Below are positions 1 through 5,666 of a stretch of 10,572 nt of DNA, one piece after another. Each line of letters begins with the position of its first letter. Position 1 is the first letter of the stretch. The DNA is from Saprospiraceae bacterium (GTDB lineage: Bacteria > Bacteroidota > Bacteroidia > Chitinophagales > Saprospiraceae), in contig JAHDEQ010000106.1 of the NCBI GenBank assembly GCA_020628755.1, positions 4,863 to 15,434 of the forward strand, written 5' to 3'. The position numbers were made by a program, and so were the translations under genes. The notes beneath the pieces were generated by a model. That model did no database searches and was not told where the DNA came from. It was given only the letters and a program-made list of their open reading frames with translations.

Positions 1-63
1 TGAACACTTGAACACTTGAACACTTGAACACTTGAACACTTGAACACTTGAACACTTGAACAC
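1..63. repeat. 8-bp tandem repeat, about 7.9 copies, cut by the window edge
   Basis: The unit TGAACACT repeats perfectly from base 1 to 63, and the first copy is at the window edge, so the true array may be longer. The unit is not a multiple of three. On the plus strand every frame meets TGA once per 24 bases. On the minus strand all three frames stay open and would encode a repeating octapeptide (S-V-Q-V-F-K-C-S). It lies just past the 3' end of the small membrane protein gene. Perfect identity between copies suggests recent slippage or expansion. Confidence 0.95.
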
Positions 64-85
64 GCCGTAAGGCTGTAAGGCTGTA
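64..85. repeat. second short 8-bp tandem repeat
   Basis: The unit GTAAGGCT is present in about 2.4 copies from 67 to 85, with a partial copy in front. It directly abuts the longer array and shares its 8-bp period, although the unit sequence differs. It ends one base before the stop codon (86-88) of the minus-strand membrane protein gene. Confidence 0.75.
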
Positions 86-421
86 TCAAGCATCCCTTTT
101 TTTACAATAGTCTCTCCATTTTTCTTTCATTTGAGCACGTTCAGTATCATCCATTTGCATCCATTTATTTTGCCATTGTTTGCGTTTTTGGGAATACTTG
201 CCACGAGAACCACCTTTAAAACCACCAAAAAGAATACGGAATAAAACAAATAAACCGATAGCTTGCCACCAATTGATAGGTTTCAAATTAAACAAATCAG
301 GCATCAGCCAATTCCACAAAAGCATGACTACATAACCAATTGCCATACAAAAAAGCACAGCCATAGTCATGAAAAATAATACCTTTCGGGGGCGAAATTT
401 TCTTTTATTCCAATTCGTCAT
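86..421 (-). CDS. small two-helix membrane protein behind an ECF sigma factor
   Basis: This is a 111-residue protein of unknown function. It has a basic N-terminus (residues 1-13, rich in K and R), a first hydrophobic helix at about 14-40 containing a W-N-W-L-M-P motif, a second at about 50-66 (W-W-Q-A-I-G-L-F-V-L), then a G-rich turn (F-G-G-F-K-G-G) and a strongly charged, probably helical C-terminal tail at 74-111. The pattern 'VVM-L-WNW-L-P-LF … I-WQA-GL … RILFGGF' is one I recognise from many small uncharacterised Bacteroidota and proteobacterial proteins. The gene starts 11 bp after the sigma factor stop codon on the same strand, so the two are very likely co-transcribed. It has no visible zinc-binding anti-sigma motif (HxxxCxxC), so an anti-sigma role is only inference from position. 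Its stop codon abuts the 8-bp repeat tract. Confidence 0.8.
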   Translation of the reverse strand: MTNWNKRKFRPRKVLFFMTMAVLFCMAIGYVVMLLWNWLMPDLFNLKPINWWQAIGLFVLFRILFGGFKGGSRGKYSQKRKQWQNKWMQMDDTERAQMKEKWRDYCKKRDA

Positions 422-432
422 GATGTTTAAAA

Positions 433-990
433 TTAGTCGTTTAAAAATTCTTCGTATAAACTTGCCAAGCGGTTGCGCAAATGCTGCACCGCATAGCGTT
501 TGCGAGAGATTAAGGTTTTGATATTTACGCCAGTTCTATCCGAAATTTCTTGAAAAGTTTGGTCTTCCAATTCATTCCAAACAAAAACATCGCGCTGATT
601 TTTAGGAAGTTCGTCCAATGCACGAAATAATTCTTGCCAAAAGATTTCTTTCAAGTCTTCATCTTCAGGACTAGGAAATTCTGCCAATAAAATATCCTGA
701 AATTGTTCATTTCCTTCATCATCTGTATAAGCAAAATCCTCCAAAGATTCCGTTTCTTTTTTACGATATGAATCCGTAATTCGGTTTCGAGCCACTCGAA
801 ACAACCAACCACTCACTTGCTCAATTGACTCCGTATCAACCACACGACTAAACTGATACCAAACATCTTGCAAAATGTCTTCAGCATCAGCATTCGTTCG
901 TACTCTATTTCGGATAAACCCAAATAGACGGTTTCCATATTCCCTGACGACTTGACCTACTTTATTATTTTGATTGTTTTGTTCTGCCAT
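433..990 (-). CDS. ECF (sigma-70 family) RNA polymerase sigma factor
   Basis: This is a 185-residue two-domain sigma factor that directs RNA polymerase to a specific set of promoters. Region 2 spans about residues 18-80; the signature D-A-E-D-I-L-Q-D-V-W (35-44) is the core-binding helix, followed by G-W-L-F-R-V-A-R-N-R-I-T-D-S-Y-R (61-76), the -10 recognition part. Residues 80-118 are an acidic linker. Region 4 spans about 122-175 with L-P-x-x-Q-R-D-V-F (128-136) and a helix-turn-helix around 144-170 (T-F-Q-E-I-S … N-I-K-T-L-I-S-R-K-R) that would contact the -35 element. No region 3 is present, as expected for ECF factors, and the length is normal. The ATG start at 990 precedes a polar stretch (M-A-E-Q-N-N-Q-N-N). 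A small membrane protein follows after 11 bp. No clear anti-sigma gene is visible. The specific ECF group cannot be assigned by eye. Confidence 0.93.
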   Translation of the reverse strand: MAEQNNQNNKVGQVVREYGNRLFGFIRNRVRTNADAEDILQDVWYQFSRVVDTESIEQVSGWLFRVARNRITDSYRKKETESLEDFAYTDDEGNEQFQDILLAEFPSPEDEDLKEIFWQELFRALDELPKNQRDVFVWNELEDQTFQEISDRTGVNIKTLISRKRYAVQHLRNRLASLYEEFLND

Positions 991-1297
991 TGATTTTGGC
1001 CTTTACTAAATCGCTTGTGAAATCACGCCAACCTTCATAAAAATCATAAAATACTGAACCCGAAGTTTTGGGAGAAGTTTTTAGGGTTTTTTGAAGGTTT
1101 TAAAAGGCGATTGTTTCACCGATTTTAAAGGTATTAGCTAAATAGCTGTCATTGTCTTTCAACGTTATTTTCTTAGGAAGACGAATGAAACTCAATTTTA
1201 CTTTAAAGAAAAGGAATTTTTTTAATTTTGGTAAGATTCAGCCGACTAAAGTCGGCGAATACCGTAACCACCGATCTATCTGGTTGCTAGAAAGGCT
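991..1297. other. intergenic gap with inverted repeats, no gene seen
   Basis: These 307 bases between the GH3 gene and the sigma factor gene hold no convincing coding region. They would contain the sigma operon promoter on the minus strand, but I find no exact TAnnTTTG box there. They hold a nested inverted repeat at 1030-1099, a short AGCTA-AA-TAGCT palindrome at 1136-1147, and the palindrome complex at 1241-1305 described separately. Confidence 0.7.
1030..1099 (-). promoter_or_regulatory. nested inverted repeat in the sigma factor leader region
   Basis: AACCTTCA (1030-1037) pairs with TGAAGGTT (1092-1099), and inside it AACCC (1057-1061) pairs with GGGTT (1084-1088). The structure lies 40-110 bases upstream of the sigma factor start codon. 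It could be a leader RNA structure or an operator, or be chance in AT-rich DNA. Confidence 0.35.
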
Positions 1298-1305
1298 TTA
1301 GTCGG
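1241..1305. repeat. palindrome plus inverted-repeat arm overlapping the GH3 stop codon
   Basis: GCCGACTAAAGTCGGC (1241-1256) is a self-complementary hairpin with a 6-bp stem and TAAA loop. Its left part CCGACTAAAG (1242-1251) is also perfectly complementary to CTTTAGTCGG at 1296-1305, 44 bases away. Inside that larger loop AACCA (1266-1270) pairs with TGGTT (1281-1285). The distal arm contains the stop codon of the GH3 gene (TAA, 1298-1300 on the minus strand). There is no T-run on the minus strand after either stem, so this is not a standard terminator for the GH3 gene. It looks more like a short dispersed palindromic repeat. Confidence 0.6.
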
Positions 1306-2815
1306 TAGATTTTCTTTTTACCTTGTAAGGCTCCAACAATTCCGCAATTTTTCTATCATTAGAAAGGCGAGGAACTTTATTTTGTCCACCCAATTTACCT
1401 TGACTTTTCATATAGGCCCGAAAAGCATCTTTGCGAAGCGGAGTGATTTTTAGATGTTGAAGAATGCCACCATCAATAAGGTCTTTATAATAGATATTTT
1501 GACGAATCATTTGCTCATCAATTTGAGCAGCAAAATGCTTCATATTGCTAGGAAAAGAATCAAACTCAATAAACCACTCGTGGTAAGGAAGATTTCCATT
1601 TTGGGTTTGTATTTGAGGCGCAACCGTAAACTCAACGACGTTCACTTTCTGAGCCTCGGCACTTAGTCGAAGTGCTTCTTCGACTTCCTTCCCGATGACA
1701 TGTTCGCCAAAAGCAGAAATAAAATGCTTGATACGACCCGTTACTAAAATTCGATGTGGACGTTTAGAAACAAACTCAACGGTATCTCCAATATTATAGC
1801 CCCAAAGTCCAGCATTATTATTAATAATGATGGCATAATTGACTCCAACTTCTACATCTTTCAGAGAAAGACGTGTCGGATTATCCTTGAAAATCTCATC
1901 TGCAGGAATAAATTCAAAGAAAATCCCAGAATTAGTATTCAGCAACAGACCTTCTTTATTAGGATTATCCTGAAATGCTATAAAACCCTCTGAAGCGGGA
2001 TAAGTCTCTAAAGTATCAATTTTTTTACCGACGAGTTCTTCTAATTTGGCTCGATAAGGTTTATAATTGACTCCTCCATAAACAAAAATATTAAAATTTG
2101 GAAATACATCTTTGATGTATTTCTTGCCTGTTTTTTCGAGGAGCAATTCGTAATACATTTGTACCCAAGGCGGAATCCCGCTAATAAGGCGCAAGTCTTT
2201 ACGCATGGTTTCTTCAACAATTTTCTCCACCTTAATTTCCCATTCTTCAATGCAGTTGGTAGAGTAGGAGGGGAGTTGATTAGTACGCAGCCATTGCGGC
2301 ACTTGATGATTGACAATGCCCGACAAGCGTCCTGTCGGAATACCACTAACATCTTCCAATTCAGGACTACCCGATAAGAAAATCATTTTCCCATCTAACC
2401 AATTGCCTTGGCCCGTACGGGCATAATAATTGAACAAAGCATTGCGAGCAGAGCCAAAATGATTTGGCATACTATCCTTAGTAAGTGGAATATATTTGAC
2501 CCCCGACGTTGTACCCGATGTCTTCGCAAAATACTTGGGTCGCCCTTTCCATAAAATATCGGACTGTCCTTCTTTTATCTTTTCAATATAAGATTTGAGT
2601 CCTTCATAATCTCGGATAGGAACGTGCTGAATAAAATCTTGGTATGAATTGATTTTGTCGAAATGGTGGTCTTTTCCAAAAAGCGTTTGCTTACCCACAC
2701 TGATGAGTTGCTTAAATATCTTGTCCTGTGTCTCGACAGCATGTCGAGACCACTTCTTAATATCAATTGCAATTTTAGTAGCAACTGGTTTTATGACAAA
2801 AGATTTAAAACCCAT
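1298..2815 (-). CDS. GH3-family acyl-adenylating enzyme (GH3 auxin-responsive promoter family)
   Basis: This 505-residue protein belongs to the GH3 branch of the ANL adenylating superfamily, which activates a carboxylic acid with ATP and, in plants, joins it to an amino acid. The bacterial substrate is unknown. Visible motifs are the ATP-binding loop K-T-S-G-T-T-S-G-V-K-Y-I-P-L-T (98-112), T-Y-P-A-S-E-G-F (271-278) that holds the adenine and phosphate, Y-N-I-G-D-T (340-345) with the ribose-binding Asp344, G-R (360-361) at the hinge to the C-terminal lid, and a G-G-Q-N-K-V-P-R-L segment (476-484) whose lysine is the likely equivalent of the adenylation lysine. Length is normal for bacterial GH3 proteins. 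It lies 60 bp downstream of miaA on the same strand, but a terminator separates them, so it probably has its own promoter. A perfect 9-bp stem hairpin is embedded near the 5' end (2730-2750). The amino acid acceptor, if any, cannot be told. Confidence 0.92.
   Translation of the reverse strand: MGFKSFVIKPVATKIAIDIKKWSRHAVETQDKIFKQLISVGKQTLFGKDHHFDKINSYQDFIQHVPIRDYEGLKSYIEKIKEGQSDILWKGRPKYFAKTSGTTSGVKYIPLTKDSMPNHFGSARNALFNYYARTGQGNWLDGKMIFLSGSPELEDVSGIPTGRLSGIVNHQVPQWLRTNQLPSYSTNCIEEWEIKVEKIVEETMRKDLRLISGIPPWVQMYYELLLEKTGKKYIKDVFPNFNIFVYGGVNYKPYRAKLEELVGKKIDTLETYPASEGFIAFQDNPNKEGLLLNTNSGIFFEFIPADEIFKDNPTRLSLKDVEVGVNYAIIINNNAGLWGYNIGDTVEFVSKRPHRILVTGRIKHFISAFGEHVIGKEVEEALRLSAEAQKVNVVEFTVAPQIQTQNGNLPYHEWFIEFDSFPSNMKHFAAQIDEQMIRQNIYYKDLIDGGILQHLKITPLRKDAFRAYMKSQGKLGGQNKVPRLSNDRKIAELLEPYKVKRKSTD
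2730..2750. repeat. perfect 9-bp inverted repeat inside the GH3 coding region
   Basis: GTCTCGACA (2730-2738) and TGTCGAGAC (2742-2750) are exact complements separated by GCA. The repeat falls in codons 22-29 of the GH3 gene (W-S-R-H-A-V-E-T). Confidence 0.7.
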
Positions 2816-2839
2816 GTTTTGCAGTGTAGTTTAACACAA

Positions 2840-2872
2840 AATAAAAAAAAAGAGCATTCAAATGTAAATGCT
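2840..2872 (-). terminator. intrinsic terminator of miaA
   Basis: On the minus strand, AGCATT (2872-2867) and AATGCT (2858-2853) form a 6-bp stem with an 8-base loop, followed at once by C and nine T (2851-2843). It begins four bases after the miaA stop codon, a textbook position. The stem is short and AT-rich, so some readthrough into the GH3 gene is possible. Confidence 0.75.
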
Positions 2873-2875
2873 AGG

Positions 2876-3784
2876 CTAAAAAATTAGGCTTTCAATGTGT
2901 TTAATAACATCTTTTACTTCTTTCGGATGAAAAACGTGCCAATGTTCATCTCTGCGAAACCAAGTCATTTGACGTTTGGCGTAGCGACGTGAGTTTCGTT
3001 TGACCAATTCAATAGCTGTTTCTAAATCGTGTTTGGCATCAAAAAAATCAAAGAACTCTTGGTAACCAACCGTCTGTAAAGCATTGAGCTGTTTATGAGT
3101 ATAAAGCAATTTGACTTCTTCTAAAAGGCCAGCTTTTAGCATCAAATCAACTCGAAGATTGATACGCTCGTAGAGCAATGCTCTATCCATTTGCAGGTTA
3201 ATATATATAGGTGTAAATGGGCGTTCTTTTTTTGGCTGGGTTCTAAATTCGCTAAATGTTTTATTGGTTTCTCTGATAATTCCTAAAGCACGGATAAGGC
3301 GATGCGGATTTTGAATATCTACTTCTTTAAAATAAATCGGGTCTTTTTGTTCTAGTTCTTCTTGAAGCGGCTGAATGCCTTTTTTATCGAAAAGGCTTTG
3401 TAAAGCATTGCGTGTTTCTTCCGATACATCGGGAAAATCATCCAAACCTTCACAAACAGCTTTGATATACAAACCTGTTCCGCCCGCTAAAAGAGCAATA
3501 TTTTTTTCTTGGTAAATTTGCTCTAAACAATTTAAGGCTTCACGTTCATATTGTCCAACGCTATAGGTGTCATGTATGCTTAAATTATTGATAAAAAAGT
3601 GTTGTGCGGCATTTAACTCTTCGGCTGTAGGTTTTGCAGTTCCTATAGACATTTCTCTATAAAACTGCCTGCTATCGCACGAAAGTATAGGCACAGCAAA
3701 ATGCTGTGCCAAAGCAATTGCGACACTCGTTTTGCCTGTAGCAGTTGCGCCTCCGACAACAATTAAATATTTTTTCTTGGACAT
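2876..3784 (-). CDS. miaA: tRNA dimethylallyltransferase MiaA
   Basis: MiaA transfers a dimethylallyl group from DMAPP to N6 of A37 in tRNAs that read codons starting with U, the first step to the ms2i6A modification. The 302-residue protein has the P-loop G-G-A-T-A-T-G-K-T-S (11-20), the D-S-R-Q-F-Y-R-E-M-S-I-G-T-A-K-P block (37-52) with the conserved Asp37 used in catalysis, A-G-G-T-G-L-Y-I-K (100-108), N-P-H-R-L-I-R-A-L (159-167), L-Q-T-V-G-Y-Q-E-F (236-244) and R-R-Y-A-K-R-Q-M-T-W-F-R-R (266-278). Length is typical. The ATG at 3782-3784 is the only start that places the P-loop correctly. It is transcribed away from the neighbouring tRNA-Leu. That tRNA has G at position 37, so it is not a MiaA substrate and the adjacency is not a direct substrate pairing. 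A terminator follows the stop. Confidence 0.97.
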   Translation of the reverse strand: MSKKKYLIVVGGATATGKTSVAIALAQHFAVPILSCDSRQFYREMSIGTAKPTAEELNAAQHFFINNLSIHDTYSVGQYEREALNCLEQIYQEKNIALLAGGTGLYIKAVCEGLDDFPDVSEETRNALQSLFDKKGIQPLQEELEQKDPIYFKEVDIQNPHRLIRALGIIRETNKTFSEFRTQPKKERPFTPIYINLQMDRALLYERINLRVDLMLKAGLLEEVKLLYTHKQLNALQTVGYQEFFDFFDAKHDLETAIELVKRNSRRYAKRQMTWFRRDEHWHVFHPKEVKDVIKHIESLIF

Positions 3785-3829
3785 AGTTGCGAAAATATTC
3801 CAAAATATGGAAACTATTGGACTTTTTGA

Positions 3830-3860
3830 TTGGTTTTTATGTGGACAAATTATATATTTG
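3830..3860 (+). promoter_or_regulatory. Bacteroidota-type promoter for tRNA-Leu
   Basis: TTG at 3830-3832 and a perfect TAnnTTTG box (TATATTTG, 3853-3860) are separated by 20 bases, matching the -33/-7 arrangement of housekeeping promoters in this phylum. The predicted start of transcription would be a few bases past 3860, about 35-40 bases before the tRNA. Confidence 0.7.
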
Positions 3861-3904
3861 CACCGCTTTTGAAGAAAGCAACAAAATTTTAACTAAAAAT
3901 TTCT

Positions 3905-3986
3905 GCGGGTGTGGTGGAATTGGTAGACACGCTAGACTTAGGATCTAGTGCTTCACGGCGTGGGGGTTCGAGTCCCTCCACCCGCA
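3905..3986 (+). tRNA. tRNA-Leu, anticodon UAG
   Basis: The 82-base class II tRNA has acceptor strands GCGGGTG (3905-3911) and CACCCGC (3979-3985) with A at 3986. The anticodon stem is CTAGA/TCTAG (3932-3936 and 3944-3948), with loop CTTAGGA and anticodon TAG at 3939-3941. A 13-base variable arm (3949-3961) marks it as Leu rather than class I. The T-arm is GGGGG-TTCGAGT-CCCTC (3962-3978). The 3' CCA is not encoded. It reads CUA and, by wobble, other CUN codons. Position 37 is G, the normal TrmD target. The last 16 bases are repeated downstream. Confidence 0.97.
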
Positions 3987-3988
3987 CT
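3971..3988 (+). repeat. direct repeat copy 1, within the tRNA 3' end
   Basis: AGTCCCTCCACCCGCACT covers the last 16 bases of the tRNA plus CT and is repeated exactly at 4035-4052. This is the geometry of a tRNA attachment site, but the interval is only 64 bp. Confidence 0.85.
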
Positions 3989-4017
3989 GGAAGAAGGATG
4001 GATGGACGAAAAGTTTA

Positions 4018-4034
4018 TCCCGATTTTATCGGGA
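4018..4034. repeat. short palindrome between the two tRNA-end copies
   Basis: TCCCGAT (4018-4024) and ATCGGGA (4028-4034) form a perfect 7-bp stem with a TTT loop, ending exactly where the second repeat copy begins at 4035. It has no T-run after it, so it is not a terminator. Confidence 0.65.
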
Positions 4035-4052
4035 AGTCCCTCCACCCGCACT
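4035..4052 (+). repeat. direct repeat copy 2, tRNA-Leu 3'-end fragment
   Basis: This is an exact 18-base copy of 3971-3988: the 3' side of the T-loop and T-stem, the 3' acceptor strand and the discriminator A. There is no matching 5' half of a second tRNA, so it is a fragment and not a second gene. It lies before the transcription terminator and so would be part of the pre-tRNA trailer. Confidence 0.85.
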
Positions 4053-4056
4053 TCTG

Positions 4057-4091
4057 AAAGGGCATTCTAAGTTTTTAGATTGCCCTTTTTT
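4057..4091 (+). terminator. intrinsic terminator of the tRNA-Leu transcript
   Basis: AAAGGGCA (4057-4064) pairs with TGCCCTTT (4081-4088), and TCTAA/TTAGA extend the stem inside it after one mismatch. The stem ends in a run of six T (4086-4091). It stands 30 bases before the trigger factor start codon, so tig needs its own promoter within or just upstream of this hairpin, or relies on readthrough. I see no exact TAnnTTTG box there. Confidence 0.85.
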
Positions 4092-4121
4092 ATATTACAC
4101 CTTCTCTAAAAGAATTAAACT

Positions 4122-5546
4122 ATGCCAAACATTGTCAGAGAAAATATTGACAATTTGAATGCAGTCGTAACGGTCACGATTACGAGAGATGATATTCAAC
4201 CTAAAGTAAAATCCGAACTCAATAAATTTCGTCAGAAAGCTCAACTTAAAGGTTTCCGTAAAGGAAAAACGCCCATCAATTTTATTAAAAAAATGTATGG
4301 TCAATCCATCATGGTGGATATTGTAAATAAGACCTTAGAAAAAGAGCTGAATGACTTTTTGACGGAAGAGAAAATTGATATGTTGGGACAACCAATACCT
4401 TCTGATTCGCAAGGAAATATTGATTTGAATATTAATGGATCGGATGATTTTATCTTCAAATTTGATGTCGGGATTGCACCAGAATTTGAGGTTGCTGGTG
4501 TTGATGCCAATACCAAACTCTCCAAGTATAAGGTAGAGATTCCTGAATCTATGATTGATACCGATTTGGAGGCTGCACGCAAACGTGTAGGCAAACGAGA
4601 GTCTGCAGAGGATGATATTCAGGAGGGAGATTTAATTACCATCAATGCTGATGAAATGGATGGTGACGCTTTGAAATTGGACGGTTGGGCAACGACTTTT
4701 ACGATTTTATATAATGACATTAAAGATGAAGCTGTAAAAACAGATTTAGCGACTAAGAAAAAAGGCGATAAATTTCACTTTAATGTGATGACTATCGAAG
4801 GCGAAAAGGAGGAATCTCATGTACGCAAATATCTACTCAATGTAGAAGAAGCGGATGGTGATGTAGAAATTGGAAATCACTTTGAGGGGACTATCAATGA
4901 AGTTAGTCGTATGATGCCTGCCGACTTGGATGAGGAGTTTTTTAATAAATACTTTGGTGAAGAAAGCGAAGTCAAAGACGAAGCTGGTGCTAGAGATTTT
5001 ATTCGTAAAGACATCGAAAAACATTACGATAATCAAGCCGAAAGTTTATTGTTTAGAGATATTCAAGAGCATTTACTTGAAGAAAACAACCCTCAATTGC
5101 CCGATGAGTTTTTGAAGCGTTGGTTGGTAACTTCTAATGAAAAAAATACACCTGAACTTGTAGAACAAGACTATGAGAATTTTTCTAAAAGTTTGCGGTG
5201 GACGCTGACTCGTGGCAAATTAGCAGAAAAATATGGTGTTGAAGTCAATATGGATGATGTTACGGCTAAAACGAAACAACAGGTCTTGCAATATTATGGC
5301 ATGTACCTACAAGACGAGGGCTTGCTCAACAATATGGTGCAACGAATGTTGCAAGATAAGAATCATGTACAGCGTACTTATGAAGACATTTTAGTTGATC
5401 TTGTTTTCAAAAAAGTAAAAGAAGAAATCACAGTTGAAGATAAGCCTATTTCAAAAGAAGATTTTGAGCAAGTATTAGAAGAAGCCCGTGCTGCTGCGCA
5501 AGCCGCTGAACTTGCTGCTCAGGATATGGCTACAGAAGAAGAGTAA
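4122..5546 (+). CDS. tig: trigger factor, ribosome-associated chaperone
   Basis: This 474-residue protein binds the ribosome near the exit tunnel and shields nascent chains. The N-terminal ribosome-binding domain (about 1-115) has the signature G-F-R-K-G-K-T-P (44-51). The middle part (about 155-260) sits where the FKBP-like prolyl isomerase domain belongs, starting with E-G-D-L-I-T-I (168-174), but the usual G-x-G-x-x-I-P-G-F-E active-site stretch is absent, so isomerase activity is unlikely. The C-terminal helical arm domain covers about 265-450, ending in an Ala- and Glu-rich tail (A-A-A-Q-A-A-E-L-A-A). It is longer than the E. coli protein (432), which fits Bacteroidota. The ATG at 4122 is followed directly by the expected domain start (P-N-I-V-R-E-N-I-D-N-L). 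It is first in a tig–clpP–clpX series, a conserved order linking folding and degradation. Confidence 0.95.
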   Translation: MPNIVRENIDNLNAVVTVTITRDDIQPKVKSELNKFRQKAQLKGFRKGKTPINFIKKMYGQSIMVDIVNKTLEKELNDFLTEEKIDMLGQPIPSDSQGNIDLNINGSDDFIFKFDVGIAPEFEVAGVDANTKLSKYKVEIPESMIDTDLEAARKRVGKRESAEDDIQEGDLITINADEMDGDALKLDGWATTFTILYNDIKDEAVKTDLATKKKGDKFHFNVMTIEGEKEESHVRKYLLNVEEADGDVEIGNHFEGTINEVSRMMPADLDEEFFNKYFGEESEVKDEAGARDFIRKDIEKHYDNQAESLLFRDIQEHLLEENNPQLPDEFLKRWLVTSNEKNTPELVEQDYENFSKSLRWTLTRGKLAEKYGVEVNMDDVTAKTKQQVLQYYGMYLQDEGLLNNMVQRMLQDKNHVQRTYEDILVDLVFKKVKEEITVEDKPISKEDFEQVLEEARAAAQAAELAAQDMATEEE

Positions 5547-5567
5547 TTTAAATTTATTCATCCCTTT

Positions 5568-5607
5568 CTGCCATTATGACGTAATTTTTGCGATGGCAGT
5601 ATTTTTG
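5568..5607 (+). promoter_or_regulatory. tig–clpP gap: hairpin with T-run overlapping a TAnnTTTG box
   Basis: CTGCCAT (5568-5574) and ATGGCAG (5593-5599) form a 7-bp stem with an 18-base loop, followed by TATTTTT. This could be a weak terminator that reduces transcription from tig into clpP. The same bases TATTTTTG (5600-5607) match the Bacteroidota -7 promoter box exactly and would give a transcript starting about 50 bases before clpP, but no TTG at the right -33 distance is seen. Both readings are possible. Confidence 0.4.
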
Positions 5608-5666
5608 AACAGTAAGAAGTACCACCAACTATGGACAAGGTATTTTTTCACCAAAAAAATTGACCG

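Noticed and set aside
1454..2887. Several plus-strand open frames opposite the GH3 gene
   Set aside because: They are antisense shadows of a well-supported coding region, with no recognisable domains or start signals.
2876..3986. miaA next to tRNA-Leu as an enzyme–substrate pair
   Set aside because: The tRNA has G at position 36 and G at 37, while MiaA needs A36 and A37, so it is not a substrate.
3971..4052. CRISPR-like repeat or second tRNA gene
   Set aside because: There are only two copies, and the second has no 5' half, so it is neither an array nor a complete tRNA.
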